Shown: positions 16,222 to 25,592, counted from the first letter of the stretch. The stretch is DNA of 64,000 bases from Saccharofermentans sp. (GCA_024685385.1 JAIKVV010000002.1:1-64000); one strand, 5' to 3'. Made by a program: numbers and translations. The notes: generated from the letters alone by a model not told the origin.

Positions 16222-16479
16222 ATGCCTAATATAAAATCAGCAAAGAAGCGTGTACTCGTTACAGAGAGCAAGAATGCTGCCAACAAGATGAAGAAGAGCG
16301 AACTCCGCACACAGCTTAAGACAGCAAGGAACGCTGTTGCTGCAGGCGAGATCTCCGACGAACTCGTTAAGGAGACACAGAAGAAGCTCGATCAGGCTGT
16401 TGCAAAGGGCCACATCTCCAAGCAGGCTGCTGCAAGGAACAAGTCCCGTCTTGCCAAGGCTGCAAACGCTGCCAAGTAA
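16222..16479 (+). CDS. rpsT: 30S ribosomal protein S20
   Basis: An 85-residue basic, helical protein beginning MPNIKSAKKRVLVTE. It contains the S20 signatures KSELRTQLK and the C-terminal AKGHISKQAAARNKSRLAK. It binds 16S rRNA early in small-subunit assembly. The ATG at 16222 is used because it matches the family start; GGAGG stands 8 bases before it, and the ATG at 16207 overlaps that site. The gene has its own promoter and a terminator at 16511, so it is transcribed alone. Confidence 0.97.
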   Translation: MPNIKSAKKRVLVTESKNAANKMKKSELRTQLKTARNAVAAGEISDELVKETQKKLDQAVAKGHISKQAAARNKSRLAKAANAAK

Positions 16480-16510
16480 TAAGACAGCTTAAGACAATCA
16501 GAAAGACCAT

Positions 16511-16545
16511 AGATCGCTCCTCGCTTAATGCGGAGAGCGATTTTG
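16511..16545 (+). terminator. rpsT terminator
   Basis: Arms ATCGCTCCTCGC and GCGGAGAGCGAT pair with one bulge (about 16513-16541) and are followed by TTTT. Confidence 0.75.
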
Positions 16546-16641
16546 TCGTAATAAGGTCTTTACTTTTATATTCCATAAAGTCGTGGTAATATTAGACCGT
16601 TTGAATACTCGGGGCCCAAAGCCCAAAAGGGGAGATAAGAC

Positions 16642-17658
16642 ATGAATTACACTGAGATCAAGTTTCCCGGTCTGGGAATAGACATAAACGTATCGCCTGT
16701 CGCTTTCAGGATCGGCAACTTTGATGTTTACTGGTACGGTATCATAATCGCGGCGGCCATGCTCCTTGCGATATTCCTTGCAGTCAAGGATTCCAAGAAG
16801 CTCAATGTCCCTACGAGCCTCGTATATGACTTTGTTCTCGTAGCCATTCCCTGCGGCGTCATTGGAGCCAGGCTTTACTTTGTCCTGTTCAACTGGTCTT
16901 ACTATTCCGAGGACTTCAGCAGGATTTTCGATACCAGATCCGGCGGACTTGCCATCTACGGCGGCATCATCGGCGCCGCGATTGGCCTTTATGCCATGTG
17001 CAAGATCAGGAAGATCTCCTTTACGGCTCTTATCGATTTTGCTCTCGTATATGTTCCCCTGGCTCAGGGCATCGGAAGATGGGGCAACTTCTTTAACCAG
17101 GAAGCTTTCGGAACCACGACTAACCTGCCCTGGGGCATGACGAGCGACAGCATCGCATCTTATCTTACGACACACTGCCCGACATTAGACCCCACCGCTC
17201 CGGTTCACCCCACATTCCTTTACGAATCCATCGCGGACCTCATTCTCTTCTTCATCCTCGTGATCGTGCGCAAGAGATCCAAGTTCGCTTTCGAGACCGC
17301 ATGCGTTTATTTCGCAGGTTACGGATTTGCCAGATTCTTCATCGAGGGACTCCGCACGGATTCTCTCTATATCCCCAATACAAACATCAGAGTATCCCAG
17401 CTCTTATCGCTCATTCTCTGCCTCGTGGCTCTTTGCTACATCATCTATATCCACGCAAAGAGGATCAGGAGAAGGAAGTTCCCCGCAAGGCTTTATGCTG
17501 CCGAGGAGAATGAATCCAAGAAGGCTGACAAGAAAGAGAAGTCTTCCGAAGTGAATGCTGAGGAAACGGCTGAAACGGCAGAAGAAGCGCCCGCTGAAGA
17601 AAAGGCGCCCGAAACAGAAGATAATACTGAAGAAGATAAGGATGAGCTTTCCGAATAA
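16642..17658 (+). CDS. lgt: Prolipoprotein diacylglyceryl transferase
   Basis: A 338-residue membrane enzyme that attaches diacylglycerol from phosphatidylglycerol to the lipobox Cys of prelipoproteins, such as those at 4536, 8508 and 60633. Motifs in order: YWYGIIIAAAM near the start, GARLYFVLFNW, GGLAIYGGIIGA, the signature GRWGNFFNQEAFG, HPTFLYES, and RFFIEGLRTDSL. About 60 residues at the C-terminus form a charged Lys then Glu/Ala-rich tail not found in typical Lgt. GGGGAG precedes the ATG; rodA follows after 12 bases, so they share a transcript. Confidence 0.95.
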   Translation: MNYTEIKFPGLGIDINVSPVAFRIGNFDVYWYGIIIAAAMLLAIFLAVKDSKKLNVPTSLVYDFVLVAIPCGVIGARLYFVLFNWSYYSEDFSRIFDTRSGGLAIYGGIIGAAIGLYAMCKIRKISFTALIDFALVYVPLAQGIGRWGNFFNQEAFGTTTNLPWGMTSDSIASYLTTHCPTLDPTAPVHPTFLYESIADLILFFILVIVRKRSKFAFETACVYFAGYGFARFFIEGLRTDSLYIPNTNIRVSQLLSLILCLVALCYIIYIHAKRIRRRKFPARLYAAEENESKKADKKEKSSEVNAEETAETAEEAPAEEKAPETEDNTEEDKDELSE

Positions 17659-17670
17659 GGAGCATTCCGG

Positions 17671-18804
17671 ATGGATAACTATAACAAATCTGGAATCGTA
17701 AAGCTCCGCAACAGGACTAATATCAGGACTGTCGATTATTTCCTGGTAATACCGATCGTACTCCTTACCATCATCGGTCTTTTTGTCCTGCAGAAGGTCT
17801 TGTCATCCGGATACAAGGACTACCCCGGCAACTATTACCGCCAGATAATCGCAACGGTCGTTGGCGCTCTGGTCGCGATATTCTTATGTGCCATCGATAA
17901 TCACTTCATGGGCATCGTCGGCAAGGTCATCTATGTAGGATCTCTTTTGCTCCTGATACTGGTCCCGATCGACGGTTATTCGCTTGCTTACAGGTGGGGC
18001 GCCGACTCCTGGCTCAATCTTCCCGTCATAGGTAATTTCCAGCCTTCGGAGCTTGCCAAGATCGGTATCGTCATGGTCGCTTCCGAGATCTTCGAAAAGA
18101 TGAACTCCAAGGAGTATTCCTTCCTGAAAGGATTTATATACATGGGGATAGTCTACGGCATCCCCTTGCTTCTCATATTGAGCCAGCCCGACTTCGGCAC
18201 GGCCATGGTTATCGTTTTCGCTTTCGTCTGCATGCTCTTCGTCTGGGGCGTGAGATACAGATATTTCGTTCTCGCCATATCTTCCGTCATCGTTATCGTT
18301 ATACCGCTGGTATGGACCTTCTATCTGGAAGACTATCAGAAGAACAGGATCTTATCCCTCGTTTTCGAGGGCTCGGACCCCAAGTCGGAATATAACCTCA
18401 TCCAGTCGAAATATGCGATCGCATCGGGTGGACTTACCGGCAACCATACCGGCATCCTTACCACCGTGCCCGTTAAGGAATCCGACTTCATCTTCGCCGC
18501 GATATCGGAACACATGGGCTTCATCGGGACGTCGGCCGTCGTTATCCTGGCTTTCTTCTTCATAGCCAGGTCCATGTATGTCGCATCCCGCGCATCGACG
18601 CCTTCGAATTCTTACATCGTTGTGGGCCTTACGGGTTACTATGCATTCCATTACATCGAAAACATGGGAATGGCAGTAGGACTCCTTCCCATCACGGGAA
18701 TCCCCCTTCCTTTCCTGAGCCTCGGCGGCACGGCCATGCTCATAAATTTCATATCCTTCGGCATAATCCTCAACATATCGATGTCGAGGATAAGGTCGAG
18801 CTAG
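17671..18804 (+). CDS. rodA: SEDS-family peptidoglycan glycosyltransferase RodA
   Basis: A 377-residue integral membrane protein with about ten helices. It polymerises lipid II during cell elongation with a class B PBP. SEDS marks: VIGNFQPSELAKIG (with the lipid-II-channel Glu), ILSQPDFGTAM, and near the end PITGIPLPFLSLGGT. Lacking the long basic tail of the second SEDS gene at 27076, and lying outside the dcw run, it is more likely RodA than FtsW. AAGGAG is 9 bases before the ATG; it follows lgt and is closed by a terminator. Confidence 0.9.
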   Translation: MDNYNKSGIVKLRNRTNIRTVDYFLVIPIVLLTIIGLFVLQKVLSSGYKDYPGNYYRQIIATVVGALVAIFLCAIDNHFMGIVGKVIYVGSLLLLILVPIDGYSLAYRWGADSWLNLPVIGNFQPSELAKIGIVMVASEIFEKMNSKEYSFLKGFIYMGIVYGIPLLLILSQPDFGTAMVIVFAFVCMLFVWGVRYRYFVLAISSVIVIVIPLVWTFYLEDYQKNRILSLVFEGSDPKSEYNLIQSKYAIASGGLTGNHTGILTTVPVKESDFIFAAISEHMGFIGTSAVVILAFFFIARSMYVASRASTPSNSYIVVGLTGYYAFHYIENMGMAVGLLPITGIPLPFLSLGGTAMLINFISFGIILNISMSRIRSS

Positions 18805-18829
18805 GGATCCCTTATTTGTGAAAATGAAT

Positions 18830-18860
18830 CAGGCTGCCCCGCAGGGGACAGCCTGTTTTT
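18830..18860 (+). terminator. lgt-rodA terminator
   Basis: Stem CAGGCTGCCCC/GGGGACAGCCTG with one unpaired A (18830-18855), a GCA loop and five T. It may also halt the leftward gene that ends at 18879. Confidence 0.85.
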
Positions 18861-18878
18861 ATGAAATTTATACGGATC

Positions 18879-19187
18879 TTATTTTGTCTGCTGCGCGAGC
18901 TGTGACAGATAGGATGCCGAACCTGTTGCCGCGACTATCGCGAGGACTATAGCGATGATGACGATCCAGATGATCAGTACGCAGAAATAGGATCTTGCGA
19001 AATTCTTGACATTTACGTTCTTCTTGCCGCCGCATGCAAAGACGATCAGGAAGATAAATCCGATGAAAGGGATCGCGAAGAGGATCTGATATCCGAAATA
19101 ACCCCACATCGAGATCGGCTGGTATTCCGGGGGTATATAGACCTGATTGTTCGCGGGCATGTAACCCTGATTGTTGTTTGTAGACAT
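18879..19187 (-). CDS. Small two-helix membrane protein, unknown function
   Basis: A 102-residue protein with a polar Asn/Pro/Tyr-rich start (MSTNNNQGYMPANNQ and IPPEYQPIS) and two hydrophobic helices (about 28-50 and 65-90) joined by GGKKNVNVKNFARSY. The polar NNN start and loop recall the DUF4870-like protein at 15656, but the helices differ. GGAGG precedes the ATG. It converges on rodA and stands alone. No family is recognised with confidence. Confidence 0.65.
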   Translation of the reverse strand: MSTNNNQGYMPANNQVYIPPEYQPISMWGYFGYQILFAIPFIGFIFLIVFACGGKKNVNVKNFARSYFCVLIIWIVIIAIVLAIVAATGSASYLSQLAQQTK

Positions 19188-19304
19188 ATTATCCCTCCTT
19201 ATTATGTACTGGTTCAGATTATAGACTCTTTGAAACCTTTCTTCAATCCGGGAGGGCGGAGGGCCTCCTTTTTCGAAAATTCCGAAAAATATGCCAAATA
19301 ACGC

Positions 19305-19333
19305 TTGCATTAAACAAATGTTACATATAAAAT
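19305..19333 (+). promoter_or_regulatory. dcw cluster (mraZ) promoter
   Basis: TTGCAT (19305-19310) and TAAAAT (19328-19333) with a 17-base spacer. Transcription should begin near 19340, directly before the decameric repeats at 19342. Confidence 0.65.
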
Positions 19334-19341
19334 ACATTTGT

Positions 19342-19387
19342 GTGGAGGAATCGGGAGTAAACGGGATAAAAAGTGGAGATTTTGGGA
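19342..19387 (+). promoter_or_regulatory. Putative MraZ operator: five G-rich boxes at ~10-bp steps
   Basis: Boxes GTGGAG (19342), CGGGAG (19352), CGGGAT (19362), GTGGAG (19373) and TTGGGA (19382) recur every 9-11 bases, once per helical turn. MraZ proteins are known to bind such direct repeats before their own gene and repress the dcw cluster. The site lies at the start of the leader, which also contains a hairpin (AAGATCC 19405-19411 with GGATCTT 19427-19433) just before the mraZ ribosome site. Confidence 0.6.
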
Positions 19388-19453
19388 ACAAAGTCCGAAA
19401 CTTAAAGATCCCGGGGCACCCGGCAAGGATCTTCCACCGGGGGAGACACTATT

Positions 19454-19885
19454 TTGGGCAGAGAAACAAAGAAGATTGACGCTAAAGGAAGATTTTTCCT
19501 TTCGACAAAGCTCAAAGAGTCGATGGGCAAGGACCTGGTCGTAACCAACAGCCTTGACGTCGGCTATCTTTGCGTCTATACCCGTGAGCATTTTGACAGT
19601 GTCAAGGAGCAGATAAAGGGCTTCAACACCATGGACAAGCAGGTCCGCAAGATGAGAAGAGCCATTATCGGCGAAGCTGAAGACGTTACGGTCGATTCCC
19701 AGGGAAGAGTAAGCGTATCCGCTGAACTCTGGGGCAGGATCGGAGCAACCCCCGGATCGGAGATATGCCTGTTCACGGATGACGGAAAGATTGATATCTG
19801 CACGAAGGATTTCTATGATCACGAAGATCATGACCTCTCGCAGATAGAAGGATTGGAGACTTTGTACAGTGTCGAAGGACTTTGA
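19454..19885 (+). CDS. mraZ: Transcriptional regulator MraZ
   Basis: A 143-residue protein with two SpoVT/AbrB-like halves. The first has ETKKIDAKGRFFLSTKLKE (about 5-22) and the second VTVDSQGRVSVSAELW (about 78-94), each with the DxxGR core that contacts DNA in a ring-shaped oligomer. It is the first gene of the dcw cluster and probably controls it through the boxes at 19342. The TTG start is used with GGGGGAG about 9 bases upstream. The last 17 bases overlap rsmH. Confidence 0.92.
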   Translation: MGRETKKIDAKGRFFLSTKLKESMGKDLVVTNSLDVGYLCVYTREHFDSVKEQIKGFNTMDKQVRKMRRAIIGEAEDVTVDSQGRVSVSAELWGRIGATPGSEICLFTDDGKIDICTKDFYDHEDHDLSQIEGLETLYSVEGL

Positions 19886-20840
19886 GTTTAATCATATACC
19901 CGTACTTTTCAATGAGTGCATGGAGCAGCTTAACATCAAGCCCGGCGGCATGTACGTTGACCTCACCGCAGGCGGCGGCGGACACAGTACCGGTATCGCT
20001 CAGAGAATGGAAGGCAAGGGAGTTCTCCTATCGATAGATAAAGACGATCAGGCTCTGGCTTCCTGCATGGAGAGAAAAGCGGATTTCGGCAGCGTTGACT
20101 GGTATCCCGTAAAATCAGATTACCGTTATGTTCAGGACATCGTAGACGGCATGAAGATGGGCCTTTGCGACGGCATCCTTGCCGATCTGGGCGTTTCTTC
20201 ATATCAGATCGATACTCCCGAGAGAGGCTTCTCCTATGTTAAGGAAGGTCCCCTCGACATGAGGATGGACAAGACCGAACACCTGACGGCTGCAATAGTC
20301 GTAAATACATATCCCGAAAGAGAACTAGACAGGATCATCAAGGAATACGGCGAAGAACGCCATTCCGGAAGGATCGCCGCAGGTATCTGCGAGGCGAGAA
20401 AGAAGAAGCCTTTTACGACAACGACGGAACTAGCCGAAGTCGTCAAGCGCTCCATGCCCGGCGCGGCAAGGGGAGAGGATCAGCATCCCGCAAGAAGGAC
20501 TTTTCAGGCAATAAGGATAGAAGTAAACCATGAGCTCGACGGTCTTTCCGAGATGATACAGGGCGCTATAGCATCGCTTAAGCCCGGCGGAAGGCTTTGC
20601 ATAATCTCCTTCCATTCATTGGAGGACCGCATAGTCAAGGAAGCATTCAGGAAGGCGGAAAATCCCTGCACCTGTCCTCCGCAGTTCCCGCAGTGCATCT
20701 GCGGAGCGGTGTCTCTGGGTCAGGTGATCACGAAGAAGCCGATCGAAGCAACGGAAGAAGAAGTGGCACAAAACTTCAGGTCGCACAGTGCGAAGCTGAG
20801 GGTATTTGAGAGGAACGACAGTATAATCTTGAGAAGGTAA
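19869..20840 (+). CDS. rsmH: 16S rRNA (cytosine1402-N4)-methyltransferase RsmH
   Basis: A 323-residue SAM-dependent methyltransferase that modifies C1402 in the ribosomal P site. Seen are HIPVLFNECM, VDLTAGGGGHS (SAM loop, about 31-41), LADLGVSSYQID, PLDMRMD, and near the end GGRLCIISFHSLEDRIVK. A Cys-rich insert CTCPPQFPQCICGA precedes the tail, as in many RsmH. The GTG start at 19869 lies inside mraZ, indicating coupling. It is the second gene of the cluster. Confidence 0.95.
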   Translation: MSKDFEFNHIPVLFNECMEQLNIKPGGMYVDLTAGGGGHSTGIAQRMEGKGVLLSIDKDDQALASCMERKADFGSVDWYPVKSDYRYVQDIVDGMKMGLCDGILADLGVSSYQIDTPERGFSYVKEGPLDMRMDKTEHLTAAIVVNTYPERELDRIIKEYGEERHSGRIAAGICEARKKKPFTTTTELAEVVKRSMPGAARGEDQHPARRTFQAIRIEVNHELDGLSEMIQGAIASLKPGGRLCIISFHSLEDRIVKEAFRKAENPCTCPPQFPQCICGAVSLGQVITKKPIEATEEEVAQNFRSHSAKLRVFERNDSIILRR

Positions 20841-20855
20841 CAAGAGGACAGGAAA

Positions 20856-21629
20856 GTGGCAGTTAAGGAAAAGCGCTCGTCATCGCGTCTTAAAGATTAT
20901 GAAGCCGTATCTATGAAGGATACGGACAAAGAAATTTCCGGGATCATTGCCTCTGAGGCTGAATCGGAGAAAACTGCAAGGATCGTTTATAAGAACGGTA
21001 CTTTCTATACGGTCGACTCTGTTACGGGCGAACTGTCCGATTACAAGACCCGCGGCGCAGCACGCTACGAGAAGGAGAGGATCGCAAGAGGAGCTCCTTC
21101 CGCTCACACATCCGATGAATATGTAACATCCAAGGCAGAAGTCACGAGACTCAGCCGTGAATTTGAAGAAGACATAGAAGACATCGAACGCACGAGACAG
21201 ATCGAAAAGGAAGAAGGCAGGAGAGCGAGAAGGCTCACCGGAAGAAGGCTTTTCGAGTCCATAATCGCGATCGGTCTCGTTATCCTTGCAGGATTCTTCG
21301 CGTATCTCATGATCTATCCCCAGACGGAACTGTCCGAGCTTGCAAGAGACAATTCCAATCTCAAGGATGAGATATCCAGGACTAAGACCAAGATAATCGA
21401 TGCCGAAGAAGATGCAAACGGCATCATCGACATGGATACGGTAAAGGCGCAGGCACTGGCTCTGGGCATGCAGGAGCCTAACCAGAATCAGGTCGTAAAC
21501 CTTCCGATCCCGAACAACGATTCATTGAAGACCTCGGTATCCTACGATTCAGACGGTATCAATCCCGAGGCGCTTGCTGAGGCAGAGGATTATCTGGCAG
21601 ATTATTACAGGAACAATCCGGATAAATAG
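20856..21629 (+). CDS. ftsL: FtsL-like divisome protein with long cytoplasmic head
   Basis: A 257-residue single-pass protein at the ftsL position between rsmH and the PBP gene. A long charged N-terminal part (1-135, with an Arg/Glu-rich helix EEDIEDIERTRQIEKEEGRR) leads to one membrane helix (about 136-155). The following ELSELARDNSNLKDEISRTK forms the coiled coil that pairs with FtsB/DivIC, and NGIIDMDTVKAQALALGMQ resembles the FtsL end motif. It is more than twice as long as typical FtsL (about 100-120). GTG start with GAGGA 7 bases upstream. The role is inferred from position and topology. Confidence 0.7.
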   Translation: MAVKEKRSSSRLKDYEAVSMKDTDKEISGIIASEAESEKTARIVYKNGTFYTVDSVTGELSDYKTRGAARYEKERIARGAPSAHTSDEYVTSKAEVTRLSREFEEDIEDIERTRQIEKEEGRRARRLTGRRLFESIIAIGLVILAGFFAYLMIYPQTELSELARDNSNLKDEISRTKTKIIDAEEDANGIIDMDTVKAQALALGMQEPNQNQVVNLPIPNNDSLKTSVSYDSDGINPEALAEAEDYLADYYRNNPDK

Positions 21630-21645
21630 GATCGGTTCGTAAGTC

Positions 21646-24069
21646 ATGGCTGCTATTGAAGAGAAGAAGAGAAAGAAGATACAAGGGTTCAACGATACAT
21701 CTTCCAAAGTGTTGGTGTTATTGGTCGCATCCTTTGTTTTCTTTTATGCGGCATACGTTGTCTATACCCTCTATAACACTACTGTCAACGACTACGAGGA
21801 ATATGCCAAGGCCGCATCCGGCGATCAGTGGAAATTAATGACCTATTCGGCCGACCGAGGCATGATCTATGATGCCAACGGCGTGCCCCTCGCATCCAAC
21901 ACCTACGACTTCACGGTCGTATGTTCACCTAAAGAAGTCAAGTCCGAGACCATGACCCGCGAAGCGATCATCAATGCCTGCGTCAGTTTCCTCGGAGTAA
22001 CATACGAGAAGATGGACGGCATCATCCCCGTGGATCCTAAGGACAATAAGGACCCCAGGAACCAGGTCGCAGGAAGAGACGTTGTCAAGAATATCCCGCA
22101 GGAAAAGAAAGAGGAATTCGAAAAATATCTTAAAGAGAACAAGATCAAGGGTTTCGGCTTTGTCGCCGTACCCCAGAGATATTATAACTACGGAACCCTT
22201 GCAGCCCAGGTTATAGGTTATGCAAAGAACGACGGCGAAGTCTTGGGCGGCGTTTACGGCCTCGAAGCTTATTACAACGATGTCCTTTCGGGCAGCGACG
22301 GCTACCGTTATTCCGAAGTCGATGACATCACGAGCGGCGTTCTTCCTTATTCCGATGCTGTTTCGGTTCCTGCCAGGGACGGCAACAACATTGTAACCAA
22401 TATCGACCTCAACATACAGAGGATAGCGGAAGAAGCCTGCAGAAAAGCATATGACAAATATAAGCCCAAGAACGGCGTTACATCCATCGTCATGGATCCC
22501 TACACCGGAGCAGTTTATGCGATGGTATCGATGCCTGACTATAATCTCAACGATCCTTATGCCATGCCTTACGGAGTCGATCAGGAAGCCTGGGATATCA
22601 TGCCGGCTGATGAGCAGATCAAATACATCATGGGTAACTGCTGGCGCAACAGATGCGTATCCGATACATATGAGCCCGGTTCGACATTCAAGTCCCTTAC
22701 GACCTGCATGGCTTTCGAGGAGAATCTTGCCCGGGAGGAAGAAGAATTCTCCGATGCCCCCATCAAGCTTTCCGATCAGCATACGATATCCTGCTGGCTG
22801 CAGAAGTCCCGTAATTACAACCACGGTCAGGAGACTCTCTTCAAGGGCTTCCAGAATTCCTGCAACCCGATCTTCGTTCAGCTTGCCCAGAAGATAGGCA
22901 TCAAGAAGTACTATAACTACGTAAGGATGCTCGGTTTCTACGATAAGACGGGTATCGATCTTCCCGCAGAAGGAACGGGCATCTTCCACAGCAAGCCTCA
23001 GGAGATCGACATGTCGGTACTCTCCTACGGCGAGGGTTCGACGGTTACTCCTATCCAGCTCATAATGTCTTACTGCGCGATCATAAACGGCGGAGACCTC
23101 ATGGTGCCGCACATCGCAAAATACATAACCGATCCCGAAGGCAACATCGTTGACGAGATCGAGCCTGAAGTCGTAAGAACGGTATTCTCCGAGAAGACCT
23201 GCGCCAGAGTAAGGACCATGATGGAAGCCGTTGTATCCGACGGTACAGGTAAGGCGGGTCAGGTCGCAGGCTATAACGTTGCAGGTAAGACTTCCACATC
23301 CACGATCGATGCAGGCGAAGACAAGGGCGCACACGTTCTTTCGTTCTCCTGTTACGCTCCCGCAAATGATCCCAAGATCGCAGTCCTCGTTGTCTTGAAC
23401 CAGCCTGAAGATCATTCGGTAGGTTCTTCTTCCGCAGCTTCCACGGCTGCCGAGATCGTTGAGGGAACACTTACATATCTGGGTGTCGAGAGAACATTCA
23501 CCGAAGAAGATTACGATGACCTTCTCAAGCAGTTCTACGTTCCCAAGGTTGACGGCAAAGCAGTATCCGAAGCATCTTCATCTCTTTCCGTTAACGGTCT
23601 TACGACGATCTACGGAACACTCGACATGAATTCGGATACGATAGTCGCAAGGACATATCCCGACTATACGAACACTCTCTACAAGACAGGAGTTGTCGTA
23701 ATGTATCCCGACGGTATCACGGAAGATCAGATGCTCACTACAAGAGTTCCCAACCTCAAGGGCATGAATGCCATCGAGTGCATCGAGGCTTTGAGAAAGA
23801 TGAACCTTAACTGCAAGATCGAAGGCGATGTCGCCGGCATATGCATAGACCAGAGTGAATCTTTGGGAACGGTCGTTCTTGCAGGCAAGATAATCAAAGT
23901 AACTATGGGCAATACCATGCCCGATCAATCAGCTTATGACGATAACGGCGGCGGTCAAGGCAATGAAGGCGGTCAGGGAGTTCCCACGGGGTCTGATTCC
24001 GATGAAGACGGCATCATAACAACGAGCGAGACCACCGCCGGAGACGATCCCAACCAGGGAGAGGGGTGA
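21646..24069 (+). CDS. Class B penicillin-binding protein (SpoVD/FtsI type) with PASTA domain
   Basis: An 807-residue transpeptidase with one N-terminal membrane helix (about 22-45) and a dimerisation domain starting at ADRGMIYDANGVPLA. The catalytic domain has the nucleophile motif STFKS (about 344) and SCN in FQNSCNPIF. The third motif reads KTS in VAGKTSTS where most PBPs have KTG. One PASTA domain (TRVPNLKGMNAIECIEAL, about 695-755) and a Gly/Asp-rich tail follow. It cross-links septal peptidoglycan with FtsW. The PASTA domain favours SpoVD/PBP2X-like kinds over enteric FtsI. It lies 16 bases after ftsL. Confidence 0.9.
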   Translation: MAAIEEKKRKKIQGFNDTSSKVLVLLVASFVFFYAAYVVYTLYNTTVNDYEEYAKAASGDQWKLMTYSADRGMIYDANGVPLASNTYDFTVVCSPKEVKSETMTREAIINACVSFLGVTYEKMDGIIPVDPKDNKDPRNQVAGRDVVKNIPQEKKEEFEKYLKENKIKGFGFVAVPQRYYNYGTLAAQVIGYAKNDGEVLGGVYGLEAYYNDVLSGSDGYRYSEVDDITSGVLPYSDAVSVPARDGNNIVTNIDLNIQRIAEEACRKAYDKYKPKNGVTSIVMDPYTGAVYAMVSMPDYNLNDPYAMPYGVDQEAWDIMPADEQIKYIMGNCWRNRCVSDTYEPGSTFKSLTTCMAFEENLAREEEEFSDAPIKLSDQHTISCWLQKSRNYNHGQETLFKGFQNSCNPIFVQLAQKIGIKKYYNYVRMLGFYDKTGIDLPAEGTGIFHSKPQEIDMSVLSYGEGSTVTPIQLIMSYCAIINGGDLMVPHIAKYITDPEGNIVDEIEPEVVRTVFSEKTCARVRTMMEAVVSDGTGKAGQVAGYNVAGKTSTSTIDAGEDKGAHVLSFSCYAPANDPKIAVLVVLNQPEDHSVGSSSAASTAAEIVEGTLTYLGVERTFTEEDYDDLLKQFYVPKVDGKAVSEASSSLSVNGLTTIYGTLDMNSDTIVARTYPDYTNTLYKTGVVVMYPDGITEDQMLTTRVPNLKGMNAIECIEALRKMNLNCKIEGDVAGICIDQSESLGTVVLAGKIIKVTMGNTMPDQSAYDDNGGGQGNEGGQGVPTGSDSDEDGIITTSETTAGDDPNQGEG

Positions 24070-24074
24070 TCCTT

Positions 24075-25592
24075 ATGCATACAGGAGAACTCATTAAGAT
24101 CGAAGGCATGAGGATCGTAAGAGGCGGTCCTGACATCAACATCGGTTCCGTCGAGTTCGATTCCCGAAAATGCGCCCCGGGATCCTTATTCGTTGCCATC
24201 AAAGGCTTTAATTCCGACGGTCACGAATATATAACTGCGGCAGCAGAAAAAGGCGCATCAGCAGTCCTGATAGATTCAGCGAGAGATAAGGATCTTTATC
24301 CCGAATCCAAGATCCTGGATTCTCTTGATCCTTCCGTTGCAGTACTTGAGATCGAAGATACGAGAAAAGCTCTTGCCACGACAAGCCGCGAGGTATATAA
24401 CCATCCCGAAGAAAAGCTCAACATATTGGGCATAACGGGAACGAAAGGCAAGACCACGATAACATTCATGTTAAGGTCGATCCTGGAAGCAGCCGAGATC
24501 CCTTCGGGACTCATAGGTACCGTCGTTAACATCGCAGGCGGAGAGAAGATCAAATCCCTCCATACAACTCCCGAATCATCGGATCTTTATAAGATGATGA
24601 AGGGGATGGCTGATGCAGGCGACAAGGCTCTGGTAATGGAAGTATCTTCCCAGGGATTAAAATACGACAGGGCATACGGCATAAGATATAAGGCTGCGGC
24701 TTTCACAAATCTCTACGAGGATCATATCGCTCCCAACGAGCATCCCGACATGGATGATTATTTCAAGAGCAAGCTCAAGATCTTCGATAACTGTGAAACC
24801 GGCATCATCAATGCCGATACCCCCTACAAGGATGAAGCTGCTTCATATGCCAGTGACAAGTGCAGGGTCCTTTTCTACGGAACAGCGGAAGATGCGGATA
24901 TCAGGGCATATGACATAAGACATTATTCCGAAGGTTACGAATCCGGATCCGTATTTAAGATCAGCTCGCCCTGGTACGAAGGCGAGATAAAGATCCCTCT
25001 TCCCGGGAGCTTCAATGTGTCAAATGCCCTCTGCGCGATATCCTGCGCGGGCGTTGCGGGAATCCCCTTTGAAGCAGTGGCAAAAGGCCTTGAAACGGCT
25101 CATGTTCCGGGCAGGATGCAGCCTGTGGCAAACGAGCTCGGTATATCCGTTATTGTTGACTATGCACATAATGCAGCCGCTTTGGAGAATGTACTTTCTA
25201 CTGTCAGGGAGTACAGCGCTAAGCGTATAATAAGCGTGTTTGGCTGCGGGGGACAAAGATCCCGCACGAGAAGGTTCGAGATGGGCGAAGTCTCCGGAAA
25301 GATGGCTGATCTCACGGTCATCACGTCAGATAACCCCAGGGCTGAAGATCCGATGGCGATAATAGAAGACATCGTCACGGGCATAAAGCCGACGGGAGGG
25401 CTTTTCGAGATCGAGCCTGACAGGGCAAAAGCGATAAAACATGCCATGAGCATCGCTCTGCCCGGCGATGTCGTGCTGATAGCAGGCAAGGGCCATGAGG
25501 ACTATCAGATCTTTGCCGACAGGACCATACATTTTGATGATGTCGAAGAAGCAGCAAAAGCCGCATCCGAGATCAGGGAAGAGAGACAATGA
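24075..25592 (+). CDS. murE: UDP-MurNAc-tripeptide synthetase MurE (meso-DAP type)
   Basis: A 505-residue Mur ligase that adds the third stem-peptide residue in the cytoplasm. Domain 1 has DSRKCAPGSLFVAIKG, domain 2 the ATP loop GITGTKGKTT (about 120-129) and HTTPESSD, and domain 3 VFGCGGQRSRTRR and DNPR (TSDNPRAEDP). The Arg in DNPR is the known marker for meso-diaminopimelate, so the wall is of mDAP type. The ATG at 24075 has GAGGG 9 bases upstream and follows the PBP stop by 5 bases. Its stop overlaps murF by 4 bases. Confidence 0.95.
   Translation: MHTGELIKIEGMRIVRGGPDINIGSVEFDSRKCAPGSLFVAIKGFNSDGHEYITAAAEKGASAVLIDSARDKDLYPESKILDSLDPSVAVLEIEDTRKALATTSREVYNHPEEKLNILGITGTKGKTTITFMLRSILEAAEIPSGLIGTVVNIAGGEKIKSLHTTPESSDLYKMMKGMADAGDKALVMEVSSQGLKYDRAYGIRYKAAAFTNLYEDHIAPNEHPDMDDYFKSKLKIFDNCETGIINADTPYKDEAASYASDKCRVLFYGTAEDADIRAYDIRHYSEGYESGSVFKISSPWYEGEIKIPLPGSFNVSNALCAISCAGVAGIPFEAVAKGLETAHVPGRMQPVANELGISVIVDYAHNAAALENVLSTVREYSAKRIISVFGCGGQRSRTRRFEMGEVSGKMADLTVITSDNPRAEDPMAIIEDIVTGIKPTGGLFEIEPDRAKAIKHAMSIALPGDVVLIAGKGHEDYQIFADRTIHFDDVEEAAKAASEIREERQ

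Noticed and set aside
21925..23415. 496-codon minus-strand frame opposite the PBP gene
   Set aside because: Shadow of a strongly coding plus-strand gene; its peptide lacks domain signs and no ribosome site or promoter was seen.
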